In this document: positions 22,019 through 34,918 of the stretch, in pieces
How the letters are laid out: each line of letters begins with the position of its first letter
Numbering within the stretch: the stretch's first letter is position 1
Origin: Symsagittifera roscoffensis
Taxonomy: Eukaryota; Xenacoelomorpha; Acoela; Convolutidae
Reading direction: 5' to 3'
Length of the DNA stretch: 64,000 bases
Assembly: GCF_963678635.1 (NCBI RefSeq)
Contig: NC_087066.1
Location: 50,465,581 to 50,529,580, forward strand
The notes under the pieces: model-generated
What the model was told of the DNA's origin: nothing
What the model saw: the letters and a program-made list of their open reading frames with translations, nothing else
Database searches by the model: none
Translations under genes and position numbers: made by a program

Positions 22019-24217
22019 CGTGGGCTGAAAAAATGATTATTTTGAGATTGAAAAGTGGTGGTATGGGGCTGTTCAATGGTTTGATCATATGTGTCATCAT
22101 TTTGGGGGTGTTGTGTTACTATATAATGAATGGGGCTTTGTATGTGACTTGATCTTAAGTTTTGAGGGTTTGTGATTGCTAAGTTTCTAAAATTTTGTAA
22201 AACTAATGATAATGGATGGTTATGATGTAGATTTGGTAAATATGGTGCTGTAGGTAATGTATTTTTTTTATTGTTTGATTCGTCGTATGTGTTCGGGTTT
22301 GTTGATAGTTTTGTATTGTATTCTTTGATTTGTGCATCTAAGAGTACTTTATTTATTGATGATGAAAATATTCCAAAAAATCCTGCAAATATTATGCGTG
22401 CTACGCTTGCTTGTCGGTTTACTTGTGTATGTATTGCGCATGTGTTGTAGATTCCTTTTAGTAGAGAGAAAAGAAATCCAAAATAGTTGAACATTGCGTA
22501 TAATATAGTCAATCTTTCTAGGATGTAGTAGGGCCATCCTAGTAAGGCAAGAAGCTCGTTTTTCAAATTTACAAAACAGAAAGTATTTATTGGTGATATA
22601 TCTTGTGGTCTATATTTTTTGCCGTTTAATTATATGTAGTCCTTAAAATTTTTAAAATATCTGCTGTAATCTTGTGTAGAGATGTCTGAAAATCCTGCTG
22701 TTTCTGCAAGTTTTCTTAAATTTTGATCTATCGATTGTCGTTGTATAGTATTTATTTGTGTTAGTAGTTCCTGAAATTGTTGTGTACGAATGTGATGTTG
22801 TATATCTGATTTAGAATATATTGCTATCGATTGTAGATTGATATTGGGATTGCGAGCAATAGCTCGAATACTTTCGGGTGAAAACTTTTTAATGGTTGCA
22901 TTAATGTTGGGTATGGTGTAAGTAGGTAGTATTTTTCTTCGTCGGGGTTTAATTGTACAACGTTGTGGCTGTTTTCTGATTCACATGGGACTGCGGTATC
23001 CCAAAAATATGTGCGTCTTGAAAGTGTATCGACAAAATGTACTTTGTTTTTATAGAATATCGGGATTCGTTTGTAACAACGTTTATCTTCAAAAACATAT
23101 AATGGTGATACTTTTTTGGTGCAAGTATAAAACCATAAGATATTTCCTTCATAGTCAAGGAAGTTTGATCTATTTCCGGATAACAAATATCCTGCGTAGG
23201 GTAATTTTAGAACTGTTAGTGCGAGTGATTATAAAATCTGAGCTTTTTCTAATTCACATAGTTGATGTAGTGTTTCTAATTCGGAAAGTGACATTTGTTG
23301 AAAAATTCTACTAATTGTGTAGTCTAATATCATATCTAAGTAGATATCATAGTGTATTGCGCCAAAATACGTACATTAGTGATAATTAATTAGTGATAAT
23401 TCTTGCAATTGTGTGCTTTCAGTGTATTGTGGCTTCACTTTTCCACGAGAGTTTCCTGCGTTTTTAAGAAGATTTACTGGGATGTATGATGTTCCTTCGT
23501 TGATAGGTTGATGTATTGCATAGGGATTATATTTTGTTTTTCCAGTGGTCATATCGAAACCTTTGTCATATTTCACAAGTATTTCGGAATATTGTGTTTT
23601 GTAGAGTGGATTTTTATATTTACATGCAAATTCTGTTTCATGATAGATTTGAAAACGTGTTAGTTTATTTTCTATATTGTGAATGTTTCTGATTTTAGTA
23701 TTGTGTTGTCTTTTTTGAATTGGGTTGACATTTACAAATGGGATGGATTCAATGAAATATTTTTCATGAAATTTAATCATTCTAGCGTGGATTTTTGCTA
23801 CTTGAAATGTGTACAAGTGTCTTCGGGAAACCAAACAATTGTTGCTTGTGTCCTTGTTGTAGGATCACAATAGTCTTGGTCATTTTTGCAAAGTAGTCTG
23901 ATTCCTTGATAAATTGTAGTGTTATCTTTTAAAACTCGTGTGAGTTGTATTTTTTTGAGTTGTATTTTCCAGTCAAAAAACATTATTTCTTGGTATGCTT
24001 TATTTTTTGTATCTGCTTTGCAGTTTGAAGGATTATTTATTCCAATATGTGGTATCCAGTGTTTGTCGTGAATATCATAAGTTAGTCGTCCATGTGCGCC
24101 GTTGTATGGGTATCTTTCGTCTAATTTAAAATGTCCTTGATATCTCTCAAGTTCTGCTCGATGTACAGAGTCGGTGAAGACTTGAAAGTTTACTTTTTTT
24201 TCTGTTTGAGTTTTCAT
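22015..24217 (-). pseudogene. Envelope-like glycoprotein of element B, broken
   Basis: Open pieces at 23798-24217, 23376-23834, 22824-23186 and 22015-22566 read as one protein interrupted by one frameshift (near 23815), in-frame stops (23376 and near 23230) and decay between 22824 and 22566. The ectodomain has regularly spaced cysteines and aromatic residues. The last piece carries two hydrophobic stretches followed by a Ser/Pro/Asn tail, as expected for a membrane glycoprotein. Its place after integrase is the envelope position of retrovirus-like elements. The cysteine/aromatic pattern reminds me of the glycoproteins of chuvirus-type negative-strand RNA viruses that some invertebrate retroelements have captured; that link is from memory and unproven. 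The protein is not functional as found. Confidence 0.65.
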
Positions 24218-24729
24218 TTTTAGTCAAGTTTAATCTGAGTAGTTCGTTTTTACAATCGTCGGGTTTTAGATGTAAACGTCTTTCTATATTACTTTGGTAG
24301 AATGAGTCGTGATCGAGTCGGTTTTTATTTCCATTGGAAACTTGTGAACAGTGTACTTACTTTTCGGAAAATGTCGCTGTAAATTTTTAGCCTGTAAGTG
24401 TTGTTGCTCGGGCTTTTGAGTGTAATGTTGCCATTATGTTTGTGGTCTCTATAGCTTGTGGTTCTGATTCGCACTGTGTTACTTGGTTTATAGCATTTTT
24501 ATGAAGCGTTTTTTGTTCGTTTTCTTCACAATCATAGTGTGTTACTTATAAATCCTGAGGTCCTGTGCGAGGAGATGGATTTGTATTTTGTTCGGAAAAA
24601 ATTAGAAAAAGGAGGTGTTGAAAAGTAAATATTTTTAAAATATACATGTGTATGATAATCCTGAGTATGGGTAATAAAAGGTGATATATCCAATTGTGTT
24701 TTTGGTAAATCTGTCGTATTTATATATGA

Positions 24730-25760
24730 CTTCAGTTGTTATAATTGGGGGAGGTAATGATTGAGCTGTTATATTTGGTGGACTTAGGGTAAAAGGGTGT
24801 TGAACAATTTTATCAAGTCTGACTGTGATTTCAAACTTGAATTGGAGACTATTTTGTTGAAGTATTTGAATATTGTGTTCTTGAATATCTTTGTGAATAT
24901 CTTGTCTATACTGTAATCTATTTAGTGCCCAATTGTGGAGACGGCTACTTTCTTGTTGCTGTCCAAATAGTGGGGGAGGTGCTACGAAAGTATTCCAATC
25001 TAGCCGTAGAGGGGTATTTATCGATGATTGTTCTTGGTATCTAGCGTCAAGATTGGTGGGGAAAATAAGGAGAAAAGTGTTGGTGATATTTGACTTATAG
25101 ATGGTGTTGATGGAAGTGAAACTGTTTCTGGCAGAGATGATAACGTTGTATCAGAAGAAATATCTACTGGTTCATTCACTAAATTTGGTTCGCCTTGAGT
25201 ATATGAGTGTGTTGTCCAAAATGGTGGTCGTTCGGTGGTGTCTGGGGGTTAAAAGGATTTTCTCGGATTTGCTCTGATATTGGAGTTGAACCTAGATAGT
25301 CTGATGGAATATTTGAAATGCTATGTTGTCAAGCAAGTGTGGGAGTTTCTGGTAGTGTACTGCTGGAAAGTTCTGAGGTAGTTGATGTTGGTGATTGAGG
25401 TATGTTAAAATGGACTCTGGGGGTTTGAAAATTTCTGTTTCGTCTTGGATGTATAATTTGTCTATTTATTTCAAGTGTATTTTGATTTTGACTAATATGT
25501 CTTACTCGAATAGGATCTTGTTGTAGGGTGGGATATAAATTATATGTTCGTTCGCCTAAAGATGCTTGGCGATTAACTGGTTCTAATGGTTCAGATAATC
25601 GTGCGTGCCGTTCTTCAAAAGTGTATGGGTTGTCTTGAAAAGAAATGCATGTTGATGATTGGGGATTGTTGGTAGTTGTAGGTGTTATTGGACTGTCTTG
25701 GGAAGTTGCTGGTGGGGGCTGTTTTGGTGGTGGTTGATTAGCAATTTTGAAAAAGTATTT
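24730..25760 (-). pseudogene. Pro/Ser/Thr-rich region before the envelope, element B
   Basis: Frames open over long stretches with few stops, rich in Pro, Ser, Thr, Asn and Gln, and sharing PYTFEERHARLSE with element A. No hydrophobic segment. It could be a mucin-like N-terminal part of the envelope or a separate protein. The 510 bases up to 24217 hold no clear ORF. Confidence 0.45.
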
Positions 25761-25773
25761 GAGTGTTTAATTC

Positions 25774-25962
25774 TTATAGGGAAAATACATGTTTATTATA
25801 ATATTCTTCAATAAAAAGTATCAAGAAAATAGTTGCTAAGGCGAATGTGACTTTTGCCTTTTTTATACATTTGCACATTGTCATGATTAGGGATGTTAAA
25901 AATGTGAGAAAAATTATGAATAAAAGAAAAATATCTTTTCGACTAAAAATGGTTCGTATCAT
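25774..25962 (-). CDS. Small membrane ORF of element B
   Basis: A 62-codon ORF with two hydrophobic stretches: one around residues 12-28 (FLLFIIFLTFLTSLIMT) and one around 38-50 (TFALATIFLILFI), separated by a Lys/Cys-rich loop. The same protein can be read, eroded, at 9690-9830 of element A. It lies between integrase and the Pro-rich region. It may be a two-pass membrane accessory protein or the signal part of the envelope. Confidence 0.5.
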   Translation of the reverse strand: MIRTIFSRKDIFLLFIIFLTFLTSLIMTMCKCIKKAKVTFALATIFLILFIEEYYNKHVFSL

Positions 25963-26880
25963 TTAAATAGATTTTGTGTTTTCGTACCTGTGAATGTGGT
26001 CAAGGATTTGGGAAACTTGGAGGTATATTTCAAATAGGGAATGGAAAATTTTAAAAAAATTGCAAAAAACTATGGAAAGGATTATTAGGGCTTCAAAAGT
26101 TTCAATGAAAAAGAATAGCAAAAACTTAAATAGAGTAAAAAATTAGGTGAAAAGATTTGAAAGTTTTGGTTTTAAACTATCGACTGTTATAGGAAGAAGC
26201 ATTTAAGAAATGATTCGTTTCGTCGTATATTTTTTTAAACTTGTGGGGCAAAATTTAAGTGTGGTTGGATTATTTATTGATTTTTTGACAAGTGGGTTGA
26301 GTTTTGTCAAAAATTGTTGGGGTTTATTTTTATGGTGTTCGGGAGGTCTTCATAGTTTTGTTTTTATTTGTTGGATAATTGGGGGTATCTTTGAAAAATT
26401 TGTACTTTAGGCCAAATGATCATGGGTCTTTTTGCTTTAGGCTATTTCGCCGTTTTTGGCTGGAGGGTTTTGAGGTCTGAATTGGGAAAATATGTTGATT
26501 TTTGCATTATTTGATAGGGTAGGGTTGTAATATTGAAATAGTGTTTGTTTTATTTGTCAAGTTTTAGCAAGTTGTTTATTTTTGACCTGCAGGTAGTAAA
26601 GTTATAGTGATAGAAATGCCTGGAGATTGATATCTGTCGGCTAATGAGTTTCTGTTAGAGATAATAAGGTGACAAATTTGAATGAATTCTATTGGCTGAA
26701 TTTGAACTAGAATTTATCGAGTGTGTCTTCAGCATGTTATTACGGAAATGGAAAAGTTCAAAGTGATTAAAAAGAATAGTGACGTTAATCAAAATTAAAG
26801 TTGTTTTTGAAGTTCAACTTTCTTTAATATTTTAGATTGTGGGATGAATGTCTTGTAGTTTTTTCGAGGTTGACTTCTAA
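25963..26880 (-). other. Post-integrase region of element B, degenerate
   Basis: Conserved in outline with element A 8880-9680 but full of stops. No frame is open long enough to call. A hydrophobic stretch corresponds to the one at 9369-9659 of A. Confidence 0.4.
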
Positions 26881-27488
26881 GTCGTGATGATTCTTTATGT
26901 TCGGATTTTTGTTTTTGATCCTGTGGTAAGATTTTTTCTGTCATTTTTCTATTTTTTCTTTCTTTTTGAGATATTTTTGGCTCTTTTGTGTTAGATATTT
27001 GAGGGTTTGCGTTTTGCTGTTTTTTGAATTTTATTTTTTATTAACGTTTTGATTTTGTTCCGTTTGTGGATTGTTTTGAACGATTTGTAAACCTGTGAGA
27101 GAATATAACTGAGTTAATTCGCGGAGTGCGTATTCTTTTGGATAATAAGCTAACAGGTTGTTACGATGTTGAATGATTTCTTTTTTACTGGAGTCAGTAA
27201 GTTTGTAAGTTATTTCAGTAGGTTTATCAATTGTTTGGTATGGTCCTTTTTGAAGTGGTTTTCATTTTTTTTGAGTTTCCTTTTGTTTATTGAAATTAGG
27301 TATTAAAACAAATGTTCCAATTTTTTAAATCTGTGGCTGGCATGAAGCGTGAATCAATTTGATTGATTGTATTTTGCCTTTGTAACAATTTCTTATTTAC
27401 TTTTTGGTAGATTTCTATTTAAAACCATTCAGTATGTGTACCGGAAGCTAATTTTAAAGTTTGTGGATGGTGAAAATGATCTGTGTAC
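26881..27488 (-). pseudogene. Integrase C-terminal region of element B
   Basis: Degenerate frames continue the integrase. The words YYPKEYALRELTQLYSFTGL, shared with the end of the element A integrase, lie near 27120-27060, followed by a Lys/Asn-rich tail. Several stops are present. Confidence 0.7.
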
Positions 27489-28280
27489 TTAATGGTAGAT
27501 TATAATAGATTGAATCTTTATTTGGTTGACAATAACCTTGTGTATTTTTATGAACATTTGCTGTAAAATTGGTTTTCGTGGCTTTTGATTAAAAACCAAT
27601 TCGTATGTTGACATTCCTAGAGTTGTTGTGATTTGTGAATTATAGGATAAGGGGAATAATTTTACATCTGCTGACCATTCAGTATATTGTGTATCATTTC
27701 CATTAATGATACATCTAATATATTCTGGTAGTGAATGGTTCATACCTTTGACTAATCCATTTGTCCATGGTGCATGAGATGCACGTGGTTTATGTTTGAT
27801 ATTATAAACGTGGCATAAAGTGATGATTTCATTATTTATAAATTCTGTGCCGTTATCTGTGACTAGTATTTCGGGTAGTCCGAGTTTAGCTATCCAATGT
27901 TCGTAAAGTGTTGTGTATGCGTAATAAGCATTGCAATGTGGTACTGGGTTAAGTGCTACGTAGTGCGTAAATGCATCAACAATGACCATAATATAAAAAT
28001 TTCCTTCGGAGGATGGTGAAATTGATCCTTTTGTGTCAAATGAAATTCTATGATTGAAATATTGACTCTGTCCTTTAAAATCTTGTTTCGGTGCTATTTG
28101 TTTTTGATTTGAATTAGGTTTATTTAATTGACATATTATGCAATCGGTGCATAATAATTTTATCCAAATTGGTGCATTTGAGAAGTAAAAAATTTCTGTA
28201 AAATTTGAGTGTGTCTTTTCTGATCCTGAGTGTCCTTTTCTATGTTGTGTGTGTGATATGTTGAATGCTATCAACATCAT
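27489..28280 (-). pseudogene. Integrase core of element B, catalytic Glu replaced
   Basis: A 263-codon ORF with the zinc-binding histidines (SHTQHRKGHSGSEK) and cysteines (CTDCIIC), the first catalytic aspartate in SFDTKG and the second in VTDNGTEF. At the place of the catalytic glutamate (NGLVKGMN) codon 27747-27749 encodes lysine, so the DDE triad is incomplete. The last ~20 codons are frame-shifted relative to the family. Integrase inserts the cDNA into the genome; this copy should be dead although the frame is long and looks intact. Confidence 0.9.
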
Positions 28281-29060
28281 AGTTAGGGGAAGACAGGGTA
28301 CTTTAAAAACAGGTGTTTGATATTCTAAAAGATCTGTGCTTTCATTTATAATTGTATTATTAAATTTTCTAAAGTATCGGAGGAGTTTTTCATTTCCTAG
28401 AATTGTTGCATCAGCTTTCGCTGGTTTTGTTTTATATTTGTGCCATGATTTGAGTTGTCCAATAACAGGGTCAAGATTTAGGTATTTTTGTAATAATTGT
28501 AGAGTAATTGTTTCTGTTGCTAGTAGAAAAATATTTTCGACTTCTATTTTTGATAAGGGAATTGTGTCGATTGGGTCATGAAGGTTAAAAACTTTATTTA
28601 CTTTGTATTTTAAATCATTTGTTGGTGGTCCTGATAAATTTATGATGTTAGTAATGGGAAAGGATCTTTTTTGTGTGGTTGTTGTTTGATTTTTTTTTGT
28701 TGGGTATTATTTTTATATGGGTTTGGTTTAAAAGTGTATGTACCTAATATATCAACTTCATAGTGATTATTTTGACAATCTAAATAAAAAGGGAAATGTT
28801 GTAAATTGTTTATTTGTGATTGATCTATATCGGTTTTTACTGCATATTTACATTCTAATCGTGGTGATGTTTCATTTTTTGCAAGATAAAATTTAATATT
28901 TTGTAGTATTTCAACTGTAGTTTTTCGTGTAAGTAGTTCAGGTGATGTATTTCTACTTAGCGTATCGGGTAAGGCAAGATCTTTTCCTGCTGTCCAAATT
29001 CTATGTAGGTTTGGGAATTTCATTAGAATTAATTGAAATCTGTAAACTCTAGGGGATATA
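28281..29060 (-). pseudogene. RNase H-integrase connection, element B
   Basis: The open piece 28640-29023 (127 codons) begins MKFPNLHRIWTAGKDLALP and corresponds to 7377-7661 of element A. From 28281 to 28640 the frame is partly open and includes the sequence that served as source for one of the filler pieces at 29190-29267. Confidence 0.7.
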
Positions 29061-29267
29061 CTTTATTTACTGGGTATATAATTTCATATTGCTCTAAAAT
29101 GTCAAGTAGTCTGTTTACTTTATCATGTAAGTTTATTGGTACTTTACTTGCACTTTGTTTTTTATAAATTGCGTCAGGTTTTAAAGGGGTTGTGTCAAGT
29201 GGGTCATGAAGATCAAAATTGAGTTATTGTGTATTTTAAATCATTTATTGGTGGTCCTGATAAATTT
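29061..29267 (-). repeat. Mosaic filler replacing the RNase H core in element B
   Basis: 207 bases at the place where element A has about 200 bases of RNase H. Bases 29061-29187 nearly match 30144-30270 (RT N-terminal part), and 29190-29267 nearly match 28562-28641 (RNase H-integrase linker), both in the same orientation. The second and third acidic residues of RNase H are lost. This is best explained by two template switches during reverse transcription. Confidence 0.85.
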
Positions 29268-30850
29268 GTTCCTTTGTGTGATTGTATTAATGCTGCGCCG
29301 ATGCCAAAATTTGAAGCATCGCACATTGCGTAAAATGGTTGATTTGGATCTGGGATTGTATTTGATATTTGTTCTGATAGAAGTTTTTATTTTCCTCAAA
29401 TCGTGTTTGATGTTCAGTAGTCCATTCAAAGTTATTTCGCTGTCTATGGATGTTATAGAAAGGTCTTAAGTATAATTGCATTTTGTATACATATTTACTT
29501 AAGAAACTTAACATTCCAAGGAATTCTTGGATTTTCTTTTTAGTTGTGGGTGGTTGAAGTTTTTGAGTTGCGTCTATTCGTGATTTTAATGGAGTTATAG
29601 TGTTTCTTTCAATAATGTGTCCAAGAAACTTTACGCGTGTTAGAAAAAAATGTGATTAATCTGGGGCTGCTTTCATGTTTTCATTTTTGAATATTTGATG
29701 ATACTGTTCTAAAGTTATAAACTTAGTTTTTAGTTCTTTAGTTTGCGGTTGCATGAAAACATCGTCTAAGTATGTGATTGCATTTTTCTTGAGTATAAGT
29801 GGTCTAAAAATTTTACTCATACAAGCTGAAAAAGCTGCTGGTCTTATGGATATTCCATAGAATAATCTATTGATTTCGTATTGTTGATTTCCAATAACGA
29901 TTGTGTTAACCATCGTGATTGTTCATCTAATGGCATTTGATTGTATCCACTATTCATATCTGCGGTTGTGAAATATTTACCATTTTTTTGTTAGAATTAC
30001 TTGAATGGGTTCAATAGGCCAATTGCATTTAGATTCGTCAATTAGTGAGTTGAGATATCTATCGTCTAGAACGTTTTTTGGTGATTTTCCATTAGCTAGG
30101 ATGATAACTGGGTTGAAAAAGGTGTTACCTTTTGGTTGTTTTTCTTTATTTACTGTGGATATAATTTCATATTGCTCTAAAATGTCAAGTAGTCTGTTTA
30201 CTTTATCATGTAAGTATATTGTTACTTTTTTTGCTCTTTGTTTTTTATAAATTGCGTCAGGTTTTAAAGGTAAATGTAGTGGTGAACTAATTTTGATTTT
30301 GTATAAACTGTTGGATATTTTAATAGTAGTTTGGCTAATTTGTCGAATTCGTTTTGTGTTATTTGAGAGTGTTGAAAATTGAACATTGTTAAAAATTTTT
30401 GTTGTTCTTCTGTATAATCTGATATTTTAAACATTCGTTTAAAATATGGTGTTTTTGTGAAATAATCTGTAGTTCTTTTTTCGTTGCTTATTAAATTGTT
30501 AATTGATAATTCTTCATCAAGAATTGTTGATTAACATATTTCTATTAGTTGTAATATATTATTGACTCGATATGCTACTTCGTTTTTGGGTGAAGTTGTG
30601 GCATTTGTTTCACAGTATCCTAAGAGTCCTAGAAGTAATGTTATCTGGTATGGTGAGTTATTATATACATGTAACAAAATAATTTCGGAGTTTGAATGTT
30701 TCATGTATTTTATGGATGAAATTGTTATTCAAAAAAATTTATGAATGGGTTTAAATTTAAGGTCTGACATAAAGAGATGTTGTTTGTTTTGGTTTTTATC
30801 ATACTGGTGAACTTGTTTGTTTGAAAAGTTATTTACATTTCCTGATAGTG
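29268..30850 (-). pseudogene. Reverse transcriptase and start of RNase H, element B
   Basis: Open piece 29656-29913 encodes RLFYGISIRPAAF and the intact catalytic box YLDD (codons 29761-29772). Open piece 29287-29514 encodes the RT thumb and leads into the first RNase H aspartate (near 29310), just before the mosaic filler. The N-terminal RT part (29914-30850) is readable in pieces with several stops. The first RT aspartate motif (TADMNSGYNQ) lies near 29960. Confidence 0.88.
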
Positions 30851-30875
30851 GTTTCAGGTATTTTCGTTCCTGATT

Positions 30876-31406
30876 TTATATAGGGTAAAATTTGGAGAAA
30901 AAGGGTGGTTGTTTGTTTAATCTTTGAAAGAATGTTAAGGATGCGTTCTTCATTCTTGTGTAGTTGACTTTTATATGGAGTTTACTATTTAAAATGTTTA
31001 TTGTGGGAATAAATTTAGTTATAAACGGTATGCCAATGATATTGTGTTTTATATCTGTTATGTGGAATGTTTGTTTAAATGGTTTGCTTAAGATTTTGTT
31101 TTGTTCTTCTGTAAGACGGATGAGTTGGATTTTTCCATAATTTATTAATATTGAGTTTTGTGCTGTTGCTAATTTGCTGGCTGTTTTTATAGGTATTAAA
31201 TTTGGGTGTAATGTTTTATTTTCATTCCAAGTGGGTATACTGATGATATTTGATTCTGCTTCTGAGTCGATTAAGAAATCTGTTTCAAGGTCTGGTGGTT
31301 GAAATTCTTTACTTTTTGTACTTTCTAAGAGAAATGGAATTGTCCAAATTTTTCTCTTGATAGTTCTTTTTGTATATTTTGATAAATTTGGTTTGTACTT
31401 GAACAT
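30876..31406 (-). pseudogene. Aspartic protease of element B, active-site Gly lost
   Basis: A 176-codon ORF. The expected retropepsin motif Asp-Ser-Gly-Ala appears as DSEAESNI (about 31258-31269): the conserved glycine is a glutamate through a GGA to GAA change, as element A still has DSGA. C-terminal words PPFFSKFY match the linker of A. Processing of Gag-Pol would fail with this substitution. Confidence 0.85.
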
Positions 31407-31589
31407 TGTACTTCGTCTTTTTCGGGTTTAATTACAGTGCTTATTTCATTTACTTCTTGACACTGGTACACTATTACTAAAAGATCTAGTGTAATAATTT
31501 TGAAGAAGTTCCAATTGGTTTTCGTAAATGTGTGAAGAGAAGGGTTGTTCATATATGATAGGTTCATAGTCATTTTCAACTGTAATCAT

Positions 31590-34500
31590 AATAACTCAGA
31601 TGGTATTATTTGTATCACTTTCGCTGTCTGTTGAGTCACAATTAATGTGATTTAATTGCAATTCAGTACTTTCTGTACCATCGATACCAGAGGGGTATGA
31701 AGTTGTTTCTTCAGTTATTTGTACCTGATTAATTTGTCTTTGATGTTTCGTTGTGTTGCTTCTATATTTGTGTTGGGAATCGGAATAGCGATTATTGTTT
31801 CTATGAGGAGAATGAGAATAATTTCTTTGTTGATTGTTATAATTTGGATTCCTATTTTTAGATTTATTTCGTGATCTATTATTATAGTAGTTGTTATTGG
31901 TTCGTTGATACTTAGATCTGTTGTATGGATTGTTTCTTGATCTATTGTTTTGGTAACGTTGATTTCGATTATTTGAATAACTTCTGTTCCTATTGTTTGA
32001 ATAATTTCTTTTTCTATTGTATGATGAGTTTGGTGATCTATCGTTTGAATAGTGTCTATTCCTAGAATTTGAATGGGAACTGATATCAAACGAATATTCT
32101 CTTCTGTTTGAATTTGAGCGTGAATAGTTGTTTCTATACTGATTATTTTGACTATTTGATCGACTATATCTATTTTGTGAGAATTTTCTTGAATTTCTTT
32201 GTTCTGGTGATCTTCCTCTTTAACTACAGTTATAAGGTGGTTGGTTTCTTGAATAAATTGATTTATTTGGAAGTGGTTTTCTAGAGCTGTTATTACTATG
32301 TATATTTTTGTTTGGTAAATTTTGGTCTTTTTTCATGTATTGGTAGAATGATTTATTTGGTTCTTTGTACTTTTTTGATTGGTTCTGGTTATCTTGTTGT
32401 TTTTGTCTACATTTGGCAATGCTGTGTCCGTATCTTCAGCAATAATTACATCATTTTTTGAAAGATGGTTTATCTTTGAAATTTGGATTTTTCTCATATA
32501 TGTTTAGAATTTCAGTGACCTTTTCAGATAGATCTACATCTGAATTTTGTATGTTGTTTATATGTGTAGTATTTCATTGTGATTTCATTGTGATTTCATT
32601 GAGAGTTTCATTGTGATTTCTGCTTGTTCTAGTTTATCAACTAGTTTTCAAAACTCTAAAACTGGTTCTCGAAATGAAGAGGGATGTGATGCTCTTTTTT
32701 TAATAGCTATTTTCCTTAATTGAGGTGTCAGAGTCATCATTAAAACTTCTGTCATTTTCGTGTTTTTATAATCATGAGTGTTAGATGACTATGCTTTTCG
32801 AACTAGCGTTTCGATTCTAACTGCCAATTGTTTAATTGTTTCGTTTCTTTCGGAGCCAAACATTTTTGAAAATTCTTGTGTAAATCTTTTCCAGTCTGAT
32901 TTTATTTCCATAGGTAATACTGAAATCCATTTTTGAGCTGCGCCATCTAAGGTTGTTTTTATCAATGCTGTGCGTCTATGTGTCCAATTTTGGTGAGGTG
33001 GTCTATTAATTGGTTCAGGTCCTATATTTAAAATTAAATTTGCTGTGACTGCATTTCAGTAATCTTCTACAGAATATTCAGGGTCTATGCCTGTAAATAC
33101 TATCAATGGTTAATTAGATGTTATTGGCGATCCACCCATTAGGTATGGATTCATTGTCATTTTTAGTGATTCTGCGGCAATTGGTATTTTTGAGAAGTTT
33201 GTAAGTTGATTTTTTGTTATTTCATGTTGTTGTAAGTAATATGGTAGTGTTATTTCAATTTGCATTTGTGTTGGTTGATAAGAATGCATAATGACCGGGT
33301 TTTGTGATTGTGCTGGTTAGTAGAATTGTGTACTTGGTTGATTTTGTATGTGCAATGGTTGATAGCTTTGTGTATTAGCTATATTTTGTGGGTGATATTT
33401 TATGTTTTGGGATGCTTGATTTTGTCGAGGTTTTTTTGCACAATATTTTTGTGTGTATGGTGCAAAAATACCTGGTTGGTAATAATTGTCATCATCTGAT
33501 GATAAATAGTTTGATGTATAATATGGTGTTTGTTTCTATTTTGTTGGGAAAATGGGTAATTTTCACTCTGATCTTGTGAGGGATGTGGATAGTCATGAAA
33601 ATTTACTGAATTTGTTGACGTAATTGGAAAGTTCAATTTTTGTGAAAACAAATGATTTTGCCTATTTATTCGGAGAGGATGAGTTGTTTGTGTTGGATTT
33701 ACATAATTATAATTGTGTTCTGCAATTTTGTTTTTTGTGATTGTTTTTCGTGTTTCTAATGGTTTCGTCATTGGTATATATGTCTGATAATCCATAAATG
33801 AAAATTTTGGAGCAACCGATGGTTGAACCGTAGATTGCATTGTTACTTGTGGTAATGTAGGATTTTTAGGTTTTGGCGTTGTAAGGTTTGGATGTATTGG
33901 TGAAATACTTTGTTGTGTAGTGGTTACTATTGTTTCAACTATTCCTTCATTTATAAAATGTGATGGTGTTTGAATATCCTGTTGTGTAAGATTTCTAGTT
34001 CCATTCAGATTTTACTACTGTAGAAGAGTTGAATTTAAACTATTATTTTGTCTTCTATCGGGTAAAAAAAATGAATTATAGTTTAAAGGTGTTGCATCGA
34101 CTGAAGTGGAAATACCTTACATAGTCTTTGTGAATAGAAATTGTACTGATTGCTTGACTTCAGATGTCTATTGAGATGTTCAGTAATAATGGATGAGACC
34201 AATCAGGGTCCCAAATATAATCTGATTGTTCTGCAAAGACAGTGTCATCATTGGTTTTTGAGGTCTAAAATTTTTTCTAGCTTGTGCAATTAAATCAATA
34301 TTATGTGTGAAATAGTCAATTATGAACTATGCTAAGATTTTTTGTAAACCGTGTTTATCATTTCGTGAATTTTCGTTGCTTGTAAAATTTTCACGGATTG
34401 TGTTTAAAAATGCTGAGAATGCGGCAATTTCATTTCTTACATTCGTGTGTCTTGATGTTTGAACTGGTGACGTACTTTTGGTTTCTGTCTTTTCTAGTAT

Positions 34501-34918
34501 GGATAAATACTATATATTATTGCAAAAACATCGTTAGTAAATATTGAATTTGCTCTCTGTGAATTTTGAGTTGTATGTTTCTAATGTATTCTGTGAATAC
34601 TTTTGAAAATTCTATGTCGATTTCGTCTGTTTTAATAACATATTTACCATGAAATTTGCTTGCTGTACTGAGTTCTATGGTGTGAATTCCATATTGTTGT
34701 GTTAGGTTACATATTCCTTTTAAATAGTGATCGGCAATTTGTCTATTGGTTTTTATTTCTGGTAATTCTGCTTTACATAGGCTAATTCCTTGTTCGAATA
34801 CATTTGCGATTAGATTATTGCAAAGTTGCATTTGTCCTCTATCGTCAGTGAGTGAATTGATGTGAAATGGAAAAACAGAGTTTTCGTCTGGACTTTCGTC
34901 ACTTGGACTTTGGCTCAT
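31590..34918 (-). pseudogene. gag of element B
   Basis: Starts MSQSPSDESPDEN at 34918. The first piece (34517-34918, 133 codons) has no counterpart in element A. A Pro/Asn-rich piece follows (33400-33840). A capsid core around 32650-33150 contains DGAAQKW and then IKSDWKRFTQEF, typical of retrotransposon gag. A CX2CX4HX4C zinc knuckle lies around 32405-32460: CNYC then RYGHSIAKC. TGA stands twice in it, once where A has TGG and once where A has CGT. An Arg/Ser/Asn-rich tail (31715-32340) ends the gene. Confidence 0.82.
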
